DNA from: Barnesiella sp. WM24
GTDB taxonomy: Bacteria; Bacteroidota; Bacteroidia; Bacteroidales; Muribaculaceae
Length of the DNA: 64,000 bases
Direction of reading: 5' to 3'
NCBI RefSeq assembly: GCF_004570975.1
Contig: NZ_SPPC01000009.1
Coordinates: forward strand, 1-64,000
The first letter of the stretch is position 1. Each line of letters begins with the position of its first letter. The notes beneath the pieces were generated by a model. It ran no database searches. It saw only the letters and a list, made by a program, of their open reading frames with translations, and was not told the origin of the DNA. Of the stretch, positions 46,385-54,270 are shown piece by piece. A program made the position numbers and the translations under genes.

Positions 46385-46396
46385 GTTCTATGAAAT

Positions 46397-46990
46397 TTAA
46401 AGTTTTTGTATTGCTGTAATTATATATTGTTTCACTTGCTCTCTCATCCGGGCGGGATCCACTCCTATCTGGTGGAAATTATTGCGCATGTAGGAAAGCT
46501 CGATACCTTGAAACAGCATGATCATCGAGGCATACACACCGTCTACCTTGTCAGGGTCGAAATCTCCTGTTTCCAGTCCTTCCCGTATGATGGATTTCAG
46601 CATGTCGAGCTCTTTTTCGATAGCAAGCTGCCTTATGCGCTCCATGCGTTTTACATCGCGCATCAGCAGTGACCTTAACACAGTGTTGTCATGATGATGG
46701 GCTACTGCGTCAGCCACCACATCTATGCGCAGGTCAATGAAACGACGCAACTTTTCTACCGGCGACATGTCGGTGGTGATTACGTTGCGGAGTCTTGCTA
46801 CGAGCTGTTCGCTTTCTTTCTCGATTACGGCGTTGTATATCTCACGCTTGTTTTTAAAGTATGTGTATATGGTACGCCTGCCTTTGTCTGATGCATTGGC
46901 AATGTCGCTCATGGTTGTGTTCTCGATGCCTTTGTGAGCAAAGAGCTGTCGAGCCACATCAATTAGTTTTTCGCGAGTTTTAAGTACCAT
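46397..46990 (-). CDS. TetR/AcrR-family transcriptional regulator
   Basis: A 197-residue regulator. The N-terminal helix-turn-helix is clear: REKLIDVARQLFAHKGIENTTMSDIANASDKGRRTIYTYFKNKREI. A helical ligand-binding domain follows. It is the first gene of a unit with ketosynthase III (12 bases downstream) and fabG, so it probably senses an acyl-CoA or fatty acid and controls these genes, as FabR- and FadR-like TetR proteins do. An inverted repeat at its own promoter supports autoregulation. Confidence 0.9.
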   Translation of the reverse strand: MVLKTREKLIDVARQLFAHKGIENTTMSDIANASDKGRRTIYTYFKNKREIYNAVIEKESEQLVARLRNVITTDMSPVEKLRRFIDLRIDVVADAVAHHHDNTVLRSLLMRDVKRMERIRQLAIEKELDMLKSIIREGLETGDFDPDKVDGVYASMIMLFQGIELSYMRNNFHQIGVDPARMREQVKQYIITAIQKL

Positions 46991-46994
46991 AATT

Positions 46995-47017
46995 GCACAA
47001 ATGTAGTTTGTTTGTGC
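46995..47017 (-). promoter_or_regulatory. Promoter element and probable TetR operator
   Basis: GCACAAA (46995-47001) and TTTGTGC (47011-47017) form a perfect 7-base inverted repeat with a 9-base spacer. The minus strand within it reads TACATTTG (46998-47005), a TAnnTTTG -7 element, so a dimer bound here would block the promoter. The repeat begins five bases from the tetR start codon. A -33 element is not clear. Confidence 0.5.
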
Positions 47018-47079
47018 GAAATTAGTGATTTCTTGTCACATAATTGCCACATTGCCACGATAATTTTATTAAAATGATG

Positions 47080-47087
47080 TAAATTTG
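47080..47087 (+). promoter_or_regulatory. Probable -7 element of the small lipoprotein gene
   Basis: TAAATTTG lies 27 bases before the ATG at 47115, a full TAnnTTTG match. No -33 element is seen at the usual spacing. It faces away from the tetR promoter. Confidence 0.4.
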
Positions 47088-47114
47088 TCTTTGAATAAGA
47101 ATAATTACTGATAT

Positions 47115-47483
47115 ATGACATCAATATTTAGATTGCTTTTGCTTTTGAGTGTTTCTTCAGTGTTCATCGCGTGTGACAGTGATGAGCCGGAGTCAGAATA
47201 TTATGTACGTTACACCGCCATAGCTGAGCCGTTAAAGGAAGTGAACATGTATTTTACCGATGAGACCGGTGATAATACTTATTTGAAAGCCGCGATGCCC
47301 GACGGTAAGTTTCAATATTGTATAGGTCCTGTAAAACGTGGTTTCAAAGCGGGTCTTACAGTGAGCTATGTGACCGGCGGCGCTGTGTCATTTCTGTCAA
47401 TAGAAGTGGCTAAAGACACTGAACCCTTTGTAATCAAATCACAGGGAACTAATTATTTTACTCAAAAATACACAATTGAATAA
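47115..47483 (+). CDS. Small lipoprotein of unknown function
   Basis: A 122-residue protein with a lipoprotein signal (LLLLLSVSSVFIACDSDE; Cys20 is the likely lipidation site, followed by the acidic residues that favour surface export in Bacteroidota). The remaining 100 residues are beta-rich, probably one small sandwich. I do not recognise a family. It lies 14 bases before dacB and is probably co-transcribed with it. Confidence 0.7.
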   Translation: MTSIFRLLLLLSVSSVFIACDSDEPESEYYVRYTAIAEPLKEVNMYFTDETGDNTYLKAAMPDGKFQYCIGPVKRGFKAGLTVSYVTGGAVSFLSIEVAKDTEPFVIKSQGTNYFTQKYTIE

Positions 47484-47497
47484 ACCTGATATTTCAG

Positions 47498-48847
47498 ATG
47501 ATTAAAAGATTTATACAGCTGGCGTCGATGACGCTGGCTTTTAGTTTTTATGCGGCTGCCGCTCCTGTTGTATTCAAAGGAAGTGAAGCTGCATCGACAG
47601 GGATATATATCGCCGAGTTGTCAACAGGCAAGGTCGTGGCGTCATACAATCAGAATCAAGTGTTTATACCTGCTTCCACAATGAAGTGTGTGACGGCTGC
47701 ATCGGCAGTGATGTCGCTCCGCGGTACATCGCCTTTCATTACCCCTGTTGAAATATCGGGTGATGTGACAGCCGGTGTGCTGGAAGGCAATCTGTATGTA
47801 TATGGCGGTGGTGACCCTACGCTTGAGTCGCGACATTTTAAGTCGCGTAGCGGTTTTGTAAACTCTGTGTGTGGCTGGGTAAAAAGTCAAGGGGTTGATT
47901 CGATAGCAGGCGACATTATAATTGACGCCTCTCTATATCCTGCAATAGGGGTCTCGCCTTATTGGCTGCTTGAAGACACTCCCTGGGAGTATGGCGCGGG
48001 ATTATATGGCGTCAATTATAAGGACAACAGTTTTTCTATGACCGTATATCCCGGTGAACCGGTTTATGACGCTCCTTATGATGTGGAGGTCATAAACCGG
48101 CTGCGTCAGGGGCAGCGTGGTGATGTCATGGCAATGAGAGGAGAAGGGTCGTCGGTACTTACCCTTACCGGTACGGTGGCAGGCTCAAAGGGTTATACAT
48201 CCCGCTATTCTATACCTGTGCCCTGGATGGCGTTGTATCATGATCTGGTATCGGGTCTTGAAGAGGCGGGTGTCGCTATCGGATATAACCTTGATATTAA
48301 AGAGGGAGAAAACAGAAAGCGTATGGAGCACACATCTCCTTTGCGTGACGAGATATTGCGGGTCATGATGTTTAAAAGCGATAATCTTTTTGCCGAGGGC
48401 ATGTTGCGGTCGCTTGTTTTGCACGATGACTGCGACCGCACCTTTGCCGATGCTGTAAGGAAGGAGCGGGCGTTGCTTTCTCAAAAGGGTTATGACCTGG
48501 CGACAATCAAGATTGCCGATGGAAGCGGTCTCGCAGTGACCAATCGCCTCTCGCCAAAATTTCTTGGTTCGCTTTTACGTGACATGTCGTCGCGACAGGA
48601 ATATGTAAAGCTTTTTCCCAAGGTGGGAAAAGAGGGTACGGTAGCCGGTCTGCTTGCCGACACTCGACTGAAGGGGCGGCTTGCGTTGAAGTCGGGAAGT
48701 ATGTCGGGTGTGCTTTGTTATGCCGGCTATAAGCTTGATGCCGGAGGACGCCCGACCCATGTCGTGGTAGTCATGGTCAACGGATTTACCTGCAAGGTGT
48801 CGGATGTAAGAAGGGCTATTGCCTCATATCTTCTTTCTGTGTTCTGA
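47498..48847 (+). CDS. dacB: D-alanyl-D-alanine carboxypeptidase/endopeptidase (PBP4, S13)
   Basis: A 449-residue periplasmic penicillin-binding protein that trims or opens peptidoglycan cross-links. A signal peptide covers about residues 1-22. The three penicillin-binding motifs are SxxK (PASTMKCVTA), SxN (FKSDNLFAE) and K-S-G (ALKSGSMSG, replacing KTG). The long insertion between the first two motifs that marks the S13 family is present (about residues 80-270). It ends at a strong bidirectional hairpin. Confidence 0.94.
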   Translation: MIKRFIQLASMTLAFSFYAAAAPVVFKGSEAASTGIYIAELSTGKVVASYNQNQVFIPASTMKCVTAASAVMSLRGTSPFITPVEISGDVTAGVLEGNLYVYGGGDPTLESRHFKSRSGFVNSVCGWVKSQGVDSIAGDIIIDASLYPAIGVSPYWLLEDTPWEYGAGLYGVNYKDNSFSMTVYPGEPVYDAPYDVEVINRLRQGQRGDVMAMRGEGSSVLTLTGTVAGSKGYTSRYSIPVPWMALYHDLVSGLEEAGVAIGYNLDIKEGENRKRMEHTSPLRDEILRVMMFKSDNLFAEGMLRSLVLHDDCDRTFADAVRKERALLSQKGYDLATIKIADGSGLAVTNRLSPKFLGSLLRDMSSRQEYVKLFPKVGKEGTVAGLLADTRLKGRLALKSGSMSGVLCYAGYKLDAGGRPTHVVVVMVNGFTCKVSDVRRAIASYLLSVF

Positions 48848-48873
48848 CACAAGAGAGGTGACGATAAAAAATC

Positions 48874-48917
48874 AATAGGGCTCGACCGGCGTTGACTGCT
48901 GTCGGGCCCTATTTTTA
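48874..48917. terminator. Bidirectional terminator between dacB and GH28 genes
   Basis: AATAGGGCTCGAC (48874-48886) pairs with 48901-48913 (13 pairs, one G-U). T-rich sequence follows to 48917 on the plus strand and A-rich sequence lies on the other side. It serves convergent dacB and the GH28 gene. Confidence 0.75.
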
Positions 48918-48958
48918 TTGACTCAGGCTATTTGTCTAATCAATATAGGCGGAGCTGC

Positions 48959-50464
48959 TTATTTTTCAGTGAAATTTGTCACGTCACGTGTAGTGATGCG
49001 TTCTCCTGTCGCGTGGTTTATAGTCACGTTGTCAAATGTGAGACCGTTGACAAAATTTACTGTGGCACCTGTGTCGGCGCTGAATAGTGAATTTTTGACA
49101 GAGATGTTGTTGACCGGCATCTCGGGCAGTCCGTTGAAGAACATGGCGCGTTTTGCACCGCGACACGTTGTGTTGGTGATGTAAATGTCGCGGAAAGATG
49201 GTGTCTCCTCTGTTACGGGCATCATTTCCACGGGAGCCTTTGTGGCGTAATAAAGGTCAAAGATCAGGGCATCGCCGGCGATGTCAACCATGTTGATTCC
49301 GTCAATCCATACTGATTCGACCATTCCGCCTCTGCCACGCGTCGACTTGAAACGCAGTCCGCAGTCAGTGCCTATGAACGTACTGTTGCGGATTAATATG
49401 TTTCGCGCGCCGCCCGACATCTCTGAGCCTATTACAAATCCTCCATGTCCGTGATACACGGTGCAATCGCTGATAAGCACATTTTCACATGGCACGCCTC
49501 TGTCACGACCTTCTTTGTCTTTTCCCGACTTTATGCAGATGGCGTCATCGCCGACATCGAAGGAGCAACGGTTGACAAGCACGTTTTTACATGATTCGGC
49601 ATCAAGACCATCGCCATTCTGTGCAAACCAGGGGTTGCGTACAGTGACTCTGTTGAGGATTACATTTTCACACAAAATAGGGTGTAGGTTCCATGCTGGC
49701 GAATTTTCAAAGGTCACATCTTCAAGAAGCACATTCTTGCAATTGGAGAATGACAGCATGACGGGTCGCAAGAAGTCATGTACATATTCCCAGTCGGCTT
49801 GATTATTGCCTGAGTATGCTTTGTTTAAGAATGATTTGTCTTCCGACACCTCGCGTATGCGGTCGGAAGGATACCACACGTCGCCTTTTGCCCCGACTGC
49901 ACCGGTCTTGCAGCGCTCTTTCCATTGTGAGTCAGTCATTTTACCCTTTTTGACAGGACGCCAGTGACCACCGTTTCCGTTGATTGTGCCAAATCCGGTG
50001 ATGGCGACGTTCTCTTTACCTATCGCAGTCAGAGGTGACTGGCATCTTTTTGCCGAGTTTCCCTCAAAGTAACCGTCAATAAGAGGATAGTCTTCGCGGT
50101 CAGATGAAAAAAGAATCAGCGCGCCGCTGTTCAGGTGGAGTTCAACGTTGCTCTCGAAGACGATAGGTCCGGTATACCATATTCCGGCAGGAACTACGAG
50201 CTTGCCGCCTCCTTTTTCAGAAAGGTGCTTCATTGCCGATGCAAAAGCCTCGGTGTTTTTAGTGTGTCCGTCGCTATTGCCTCCGAAGTCAGTGATTGAA
50301 ATCTCATAAGCGGGAATTACCGGTCGGTGTACCGGCTCCATCTCAAATGGTATTTCGCGGTACATTGATGCAAATTCATAGTCGGCAGGAATTGTTGTCG
50401 CCGAAACACCGGTGGCTTGCATTGCCGCAAGCGCGATTAAACATAACAATGATGAATGCCTCAT
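48959..50464 (-). CDS. Glycoside hydrolase family 28 (polygalacturonase-like)
   Basis: A 501-residue exported enzyme with a signal peptide (about residues 1-22, ending in GVSA) and a right-handed parallel beta-helix. GH28 active-site motifs are visible: NGDGLDAES, VGDDAICIKSG with the Asp pair, GHGGFVIGS, and RFKSTRGRGG. Such enzymes cleave galacturonic acid or rhamnogalacturonan linkages with inversion, often releasing terminal GalA in gut Bacteroidota. It follows the GH105-GH106 fusion gene by 37 bases in one transcript, which points to rhamnogalacturonan. The exact linkage is inferred, not proven. Confidence 0.92.
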   Translation of the reverse strand: MRHSSLLCLIALAAMQATGVSATTIPADYEFASMYREIPFEMEPVHRPVIPAYEISITDFGGNSDGHTKNTEAFASAMKHLSEKGGGKLVVPAGIWYTGPIVFESNVELHLNSGALILFSSDREDYPLIDGYFEGNSAKRCQSPLTAIGKENVAITGFGTINGNGGHWRPVKKGKMTDSQWKERCKTGAVGAKGDVWYPSDRIREVSEDKSFLNKAYSGNNQADWEYVHDFLRPVMLSFSNCKNVLLEDVTFENSPAWNLHPILCENVILNRVTVRNPWFAQNGDGLDAESCKNVLVNRCSFDVGDDAICIKSGKDKEGRDRGVPCENVLISDCTVYHGHGGFVIGSEMSGGARNILIRNSTFIGTDCGLRFKSTRGRGGMVESVWIDGINMVDIAGDALIFDLYYATKAPVEMMPVTEETPSFRDIYITNTTCRGAKRAMFFNGLPEMPVNNISVKNSLFSADTGATVNFVNGLTFDNVTINHATGERITTRDVTNFTEK

Positions 50465-50501
50465 TTAAATTAAATCGATTTAGGTTAAATATTATTAGTT
50501 T

Positions 50502-53500
50502 TCAGTTTCCGTTACCATTGGCTCCGCTGATTAGCTTTACAGTGGAGTTCAGCCCCGAAGGCATTGGTGTCCAGCCCTCGTAGCTTGTCTTTTTGTAGTT
50601 TATGTCAACTACATTTATTTCTTTCATGATGCGCCAGTCAACGCCTTTCTTGTCGAGGTCGGCTATGCGGTTGGCGGGAAGATTGGTTACTTCAATGCGT
50701 AGTTCATTTTTCCCTTTTTTCAGCTTGCCTGCGCAATCGAGTATGTAGGGAGCCGCCCAGGCACATCCTATGTACTCTCCGTTGATATATACGCGTGCAC
50801 TTTCCCTGACATCTCCGAGGTCTATTCTCCAGGCTCTTTTGCTGTCGTTTTTGTCAAGGTTTATCCTTGTCGTATAGATGCCTGTCCCCATCATTACCGA
50901 TTCTTTGTCGCCGAGAGTCTCCCACGATTGTACCGCAGGCAGTTTGTGGATATTGCCTGCCTCGGTGGTGCCTTCGTCAAATGCCAGATTCCAGTTGTTA
51001 TGGGTGAGGTCAATGACTTTCAGCGGCATATTGTCGGTTGCCGGTGACGCAGCCGGCCCGATTTTAGTCGTGTAGGTCCGCAGTATGCGCGATTCTCCGC
51101 TAAGAAGATTAAACTTTATTTTGCCGTCGCTTATTTCTGCACGGGTGATATTGCCGTTCATCGGGTCAAACCATGCGGCATCTTTAAACTCTACGGCAGG
51201 CTTGATCCATCGGTCTACATTGTCGCCTGAAAGGTTGGCTATAAAGTAGTGGTTGCCGGTCCTGTTTTTGCGGCGTATGGCACGCAGTCCGCAATTGCGT
51301 TTCATCTGTTCTGCCTGAGCTAATGCCGCGAGGTCGGCCTCGTCTTCACCATATATGACAAGATTACCGAAAGAGGCAAGGAGTTCTTTCAATTCCGGAG
51401 TGACAGTGGTCCCGGAAGGGATTATTATGCCGCGATATGCCGCGCCTCCCTCTGTAAGAAGACGCTCTCCATGAAGCCTAACGTTGGCAAGCTGGCGGTC
51501 GGAAATATAGTCGCAGTCATAACCGAGACTGTCTATCTTTATGATGCTTTTTATAAACTCAGGCGCTTTCTTTGACATGGAATGGATGTCAAACTGCATG
51601 AGAAGTCCTTTTTCTTTTTCTTTAAGACGGCTCCGCCACATGTCGCGTACCGGCAGGTAAACAAGAAAGTCATTGTCAGGGTCGCCGTATTGCAAGAAAC
51701 TCTGTGAACGCTCGATATACTTCATCAATGAGGGTGCATCACGCCAGATTGAATTGTTAGGTGTCATGTCAACCGATGCATAGAAACGCCATCCCGGCCA
51801 TTCCGCTTCGGCAGGTGAATAGCACGAACCATGAAAAAACACATGGTTGACTCCGCAGGTAAACATAAGGTCAAGGTCAGGCTTCATCTGTGAAAGCGAA
51901 GTGCGGAAATGCTCTGTAAGCCAGGTAAACGTTTCGCTTGATGTAAGGGGTTTCCCTGTGACATGAGCCGCTGATGAAGCATATTTCAGCATCGATACAT
52001 CGCTGTCGTTTTTGCGAGTGAATCCGGGGTCGGTTCGGAGTCCCCTGATGTTGAAATCTGACAGTCCGAATCCTTCTATTTCGGGAATATCAACTGCCGC
52101 GTAGATGTCGAGAAGATTGGCCGGGCTGCCATGTGCCTGATTGCGCACCTTTACGCCACGTGCCGCCGCCCAGTCATGCCATTGGCAAGTGAAGTTTTCA
52201 TAAAGCAGTTCACCGAGGGTCTCGCGGTAATCGGCAAGAGTCTTGTTGCCGTCGTCGTTATATCCGATAAGCTCCGGCAGTTTATCCTCAAGACGGTAGC
52301 CTCTGCGCTTGGCAAACTCTTCAAACATGGCGGGCGTCCAGTTGGCGCCATACACTTCGTAGCTGTCGTTGAAGAAGACCGAGGGGTAGGGAGTTCCTGA
52401 CCCGGAGAAAGCTTTGTCAAACCGTTCAAGGTAGTGCTTTACGGCTTCACGGCTGAAATGGTCGATCACGAGTCCCTCTCCACCCGGTGCAGCGCGTTTT
52501 ACCTTTTGCATTGTCGGTGCCGAGTAGACCGCGATTACACGCCATGAGTCTTTTTCCCCACAAGGGTAGACCCCGGTGTATTGCAATTTTGCGTGGGCGC
52601 GCTCTTTCTCCGGGAGTGCGAATATCACAGACGCAGGGTCTACACCGGCAGCTGATTTAATAATCGTGTCGCGGAAAATCACCTTGCATGCCGCTTCTTC
52701 AACAGGCACATAAGGGCCTCCGAAGGGCCACCCTGTGCCGTTGTTCATGTCGACACGCATATTTTTTTCTTTTGCCACATTTATTGAGTGATGCAGCATG
52801 TCCATCCATTCTGGTGAAAGATAATCAATATCGTTTGACTCGTTTCCACGTACCCCATATATAGGAGTAATCTCGACCGTTCCTATGCCGCAGGCTGAAA
52901 ACAGGTCGAGATTCCATGTGATGTTATCGGTGTCTACCGCAGAGCCGGGCCACCACCATCTTGTGCCGGCGCGTGCCTCCGGCTTAGCCAAAGGCCAGCC
53001 GGGGGATTTTTCGCGCATCAGTAGTTTGTAATATTCCGTGGCTCCGAGCAGGAAGCAACCGGTGCCGTAATCCTCAAAGTCGGGTATGCTTGTGAATGTA
53101 ACCGGCTGTCCTGCCGACGGGTCTTTGCCCGTGCCTTGATTGTAACCGAGGAAACCATCGTCGTGCAAGCAGGCGGCAAGTGCCTTCCATGCTTTGTCAC
53201 ACACCGGACGGAAACGCTCGGGGTCAAGCCATCCTTCCATTATTCCGCGACACATTCCATATAGGAACAATGCGGTTCCGGTCATTTCCGGTCCGCCATA
53301 AGTGACCGGAGAAACGAGGCTTACATTCCAGTATCCGTCATTACGCTGGCAGGCGGCAAGGGCATCGCTCATGGCGATAAAGTCCTTTTTCAGATATTCA
53401 TAGTACGGGTCATCGGGCTTCAGGTCTTCCATCACCCTTACCAGGGCGGCATATACCCATCCGTTGCCTCGGCTCCAGTAGCAGTTTTTCCCGTCGCTTT

Positions 53501-54116
53501 CTTTATAGGGTGGCACATAATCCTTGTCACGCCACCATAACCCTTCGGCTGTGTTGAAAAGTCCGCCGCCGCAGGTGTCACGGCTCCATTTGTAGGCGTT
53601 GATGGCGTAGTCCATGTAGCTGCGGTCGCCTGATATCCTGTAATATTTGCTATACACCGGCATTGCCATCTGTATCGCGTCGATCCATGTCCAGTAGTCG
53701 ACCTTGCCTGATGCCATCTGGTGGTCAAGATTTTGCTTTACGCGGTTGATGCATGCTGTGTCGCCTGTCATGATATAGCGGTCAAGATATGTCTGCGCGC
53801 AACACTGGTCGTCGGCGTGGGTGGTCGTGATGCCGTAGCGCGGAGTCCATTGGTGGAAATTTGCCCAGCGGTCGGTATAGTCGATATATCTTGCTTCGGG
53901 TGCCACTTCATTAAGAGCCATCAACCCTTCGTAATATACGGCGCGGGTCCACAGATTGCTCGGGCGTATACGCTTTACATTTGTCGGCTCTGTCGGGTCG
54001 GCATATTTCGCCATAAAATAGTCATTAGTGCGGATTGCCGCGTCAAGGACGTCGTCTTGTGCGTTAAGACAACATGGCAAGAGGAGTGAAATCAGCAGGA
54101 AATGCAACTTGTTCAT
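50502..54116 (-). CDS. GH105-GH106-like bifunctional pectin-degrading enzyme
   Basis: A 1204-residue exported protein with a signal peptide (to about residue 19, CCLNAQ). The N-terminal half (about 20-375) is an alpha/alpha-barrel of the GH88/GH105 family: NLWTRAVYYEGLMAL, TTHADDQCCAQTYLD, DYWTWIDAIQMAMP, WSRGNGWVYAALV and TGTALFLYGMCRGI. GH105 enzymes remove the unsaturated uronic acid left by lyases. From about 378 on (EARAGTRWWWPGSAV, GIGTVEITPIYGV, MNNGTGWPFGG) it is a GH106-like alpha-L-rhamnosidase with a C-terminal beta-sandwich. Removal of unsaturated uronate followed by rhamnose suits stepwise rhamnogalacturonan-I breakdown. The reading frame is continuous, so this is a real fusion. 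Confidence 0.88.
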   Translation of the reverse strand: MNKLHFLLISLLLPCCLNAQDDVLDAAIRTNDYFMAKYADPTEPTNVKRIRPSNLWTRAVYYEGLMALNEVAPEARYIDYTDRWANFHQWTPRYGITTTHADDQCCAQTYLDRYIMTGDTACINRVKQNLDHQMASGKVDYWTWIDAIQMAMPVYSKYYRISGDRSYMDYAINAYKWSRDTCGGGLFNTAEGLWWRDKDYVPPYKESDGKNCYWSRGNGWVYAALVRVMEDLKPDDPYYEYLKKDFIAMSDALAACQRNDGYWNVSLVSPVTYGGPEMTGTALFLYGMCRGIMEGWLDPERFRPVCDKAWKALAACLHDDGFLGYNQGTGKDPSAGQPVTFTSIPDFEDYGTGCFLLGATEYYKLLMREKSPGWPLAKPEARAGTRWWWPGSAVDTDNITWNLDLFSACGIGTVEITPIYGVRGNESNDIDYLSPEWMDMLHHSINVAKEKNMRVDMNNGTGWPFGGPYVPVEEAACKVIFRDTIIKSAAGVDPASVIFALPEKERAHAKLQYTGVYPCGEKDSWRVIAVYSAPTMQKVKRAAPGGEGLVIDHFSREAVKHYLERFDKAFSGSGTPYPSVFFNDSYEVYGANWTPAMFEEFAKRRGYRLEDKLPELIGYNDDGNKTLADYRETLGELLYENFTCQWHDWAAARGVKVRNQAHGSPANLLDIYAAVDIPEIEGFGLSDFNIRGLRTDPGFTRKNDSDVSMLKYASSAAHVTGKPLTSSETFTWLTEHFRTSLSQMKPDLDLMFTCGVNHVFFHGSCYSPAEAEWPGWRFYASVDMTPNNSIWRDAPSLMKYIERSQSFLQYGDPDNDFLVYLPVRDMWRSRLKEKEKGLLMQFDIHSMSKKAPEFIKSIIKIDSLGYDCDYISDRQLANVRLHGERLLTEGGAAYRGIIIPSGTTVTPELKELLASFGNLVIYGEDEADLAALAQAEQMKRNCGLRAIRRKNRTGNHYFIANLSGDNVDRWIKPAVEFKDAAWFDPMNGNITRAEISDGKIKFNLLSGESRILRTYTTKIGPAASPATDNMPLKVIDLTHNNWNLAFDEGTTEAGNIHKLPAVQSWETLGDKESVMMGTGIYTTRINLDKNDSKRAWRIDLGDVRESARVYINGEYIGCAWAAPYILDCAGKLKKGKNELRIEVTNLPANRIADLDKKGVDWRIMKEINVVDINYKKTSYEGWTPMPSGLNSTVKLISGANGNGN

Positions 54117-54136
54117 GGTTTAAGGTAATTTTTATG

Positions 54137-54169
54137 CAAATTTACCATCATTAACCGACACGCTCCAAG
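54137..54169 (-). promoter_or_regulatory. Promoter of the GH105-GH106 and GH28 genes
   Basis: On the minus strand CTTG (54166-54169), 21 bases, then TAAATTTG (54137-54144). Transcription would start near 54130, about 14 bases before the ATG. Confidence 0.6.
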
Positions 54170-54213
54170 TGATTAACATTCATTAACTGATAGTGGCGGG
54201 ATTGATATGCCGG

Positions 54214-54244
54214 TTTGGATTCCGGAAACTTATGCGTATATTTG
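54214..54244 (+). promoter_or_regulatory. Promoter of the GH140-like gene
   Basis: TTTG (54214-54217), a 19-base spacer and TATATTTG (54237-54244) match the consensus. It is divergent from the GH105-GH106 promoter, with about 45 bases between the two, so one regulator could control both. Confidence 0.65.
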
Positions 54245-54270
54245 CCGTAAACTTAAATCAATCATAGCCG

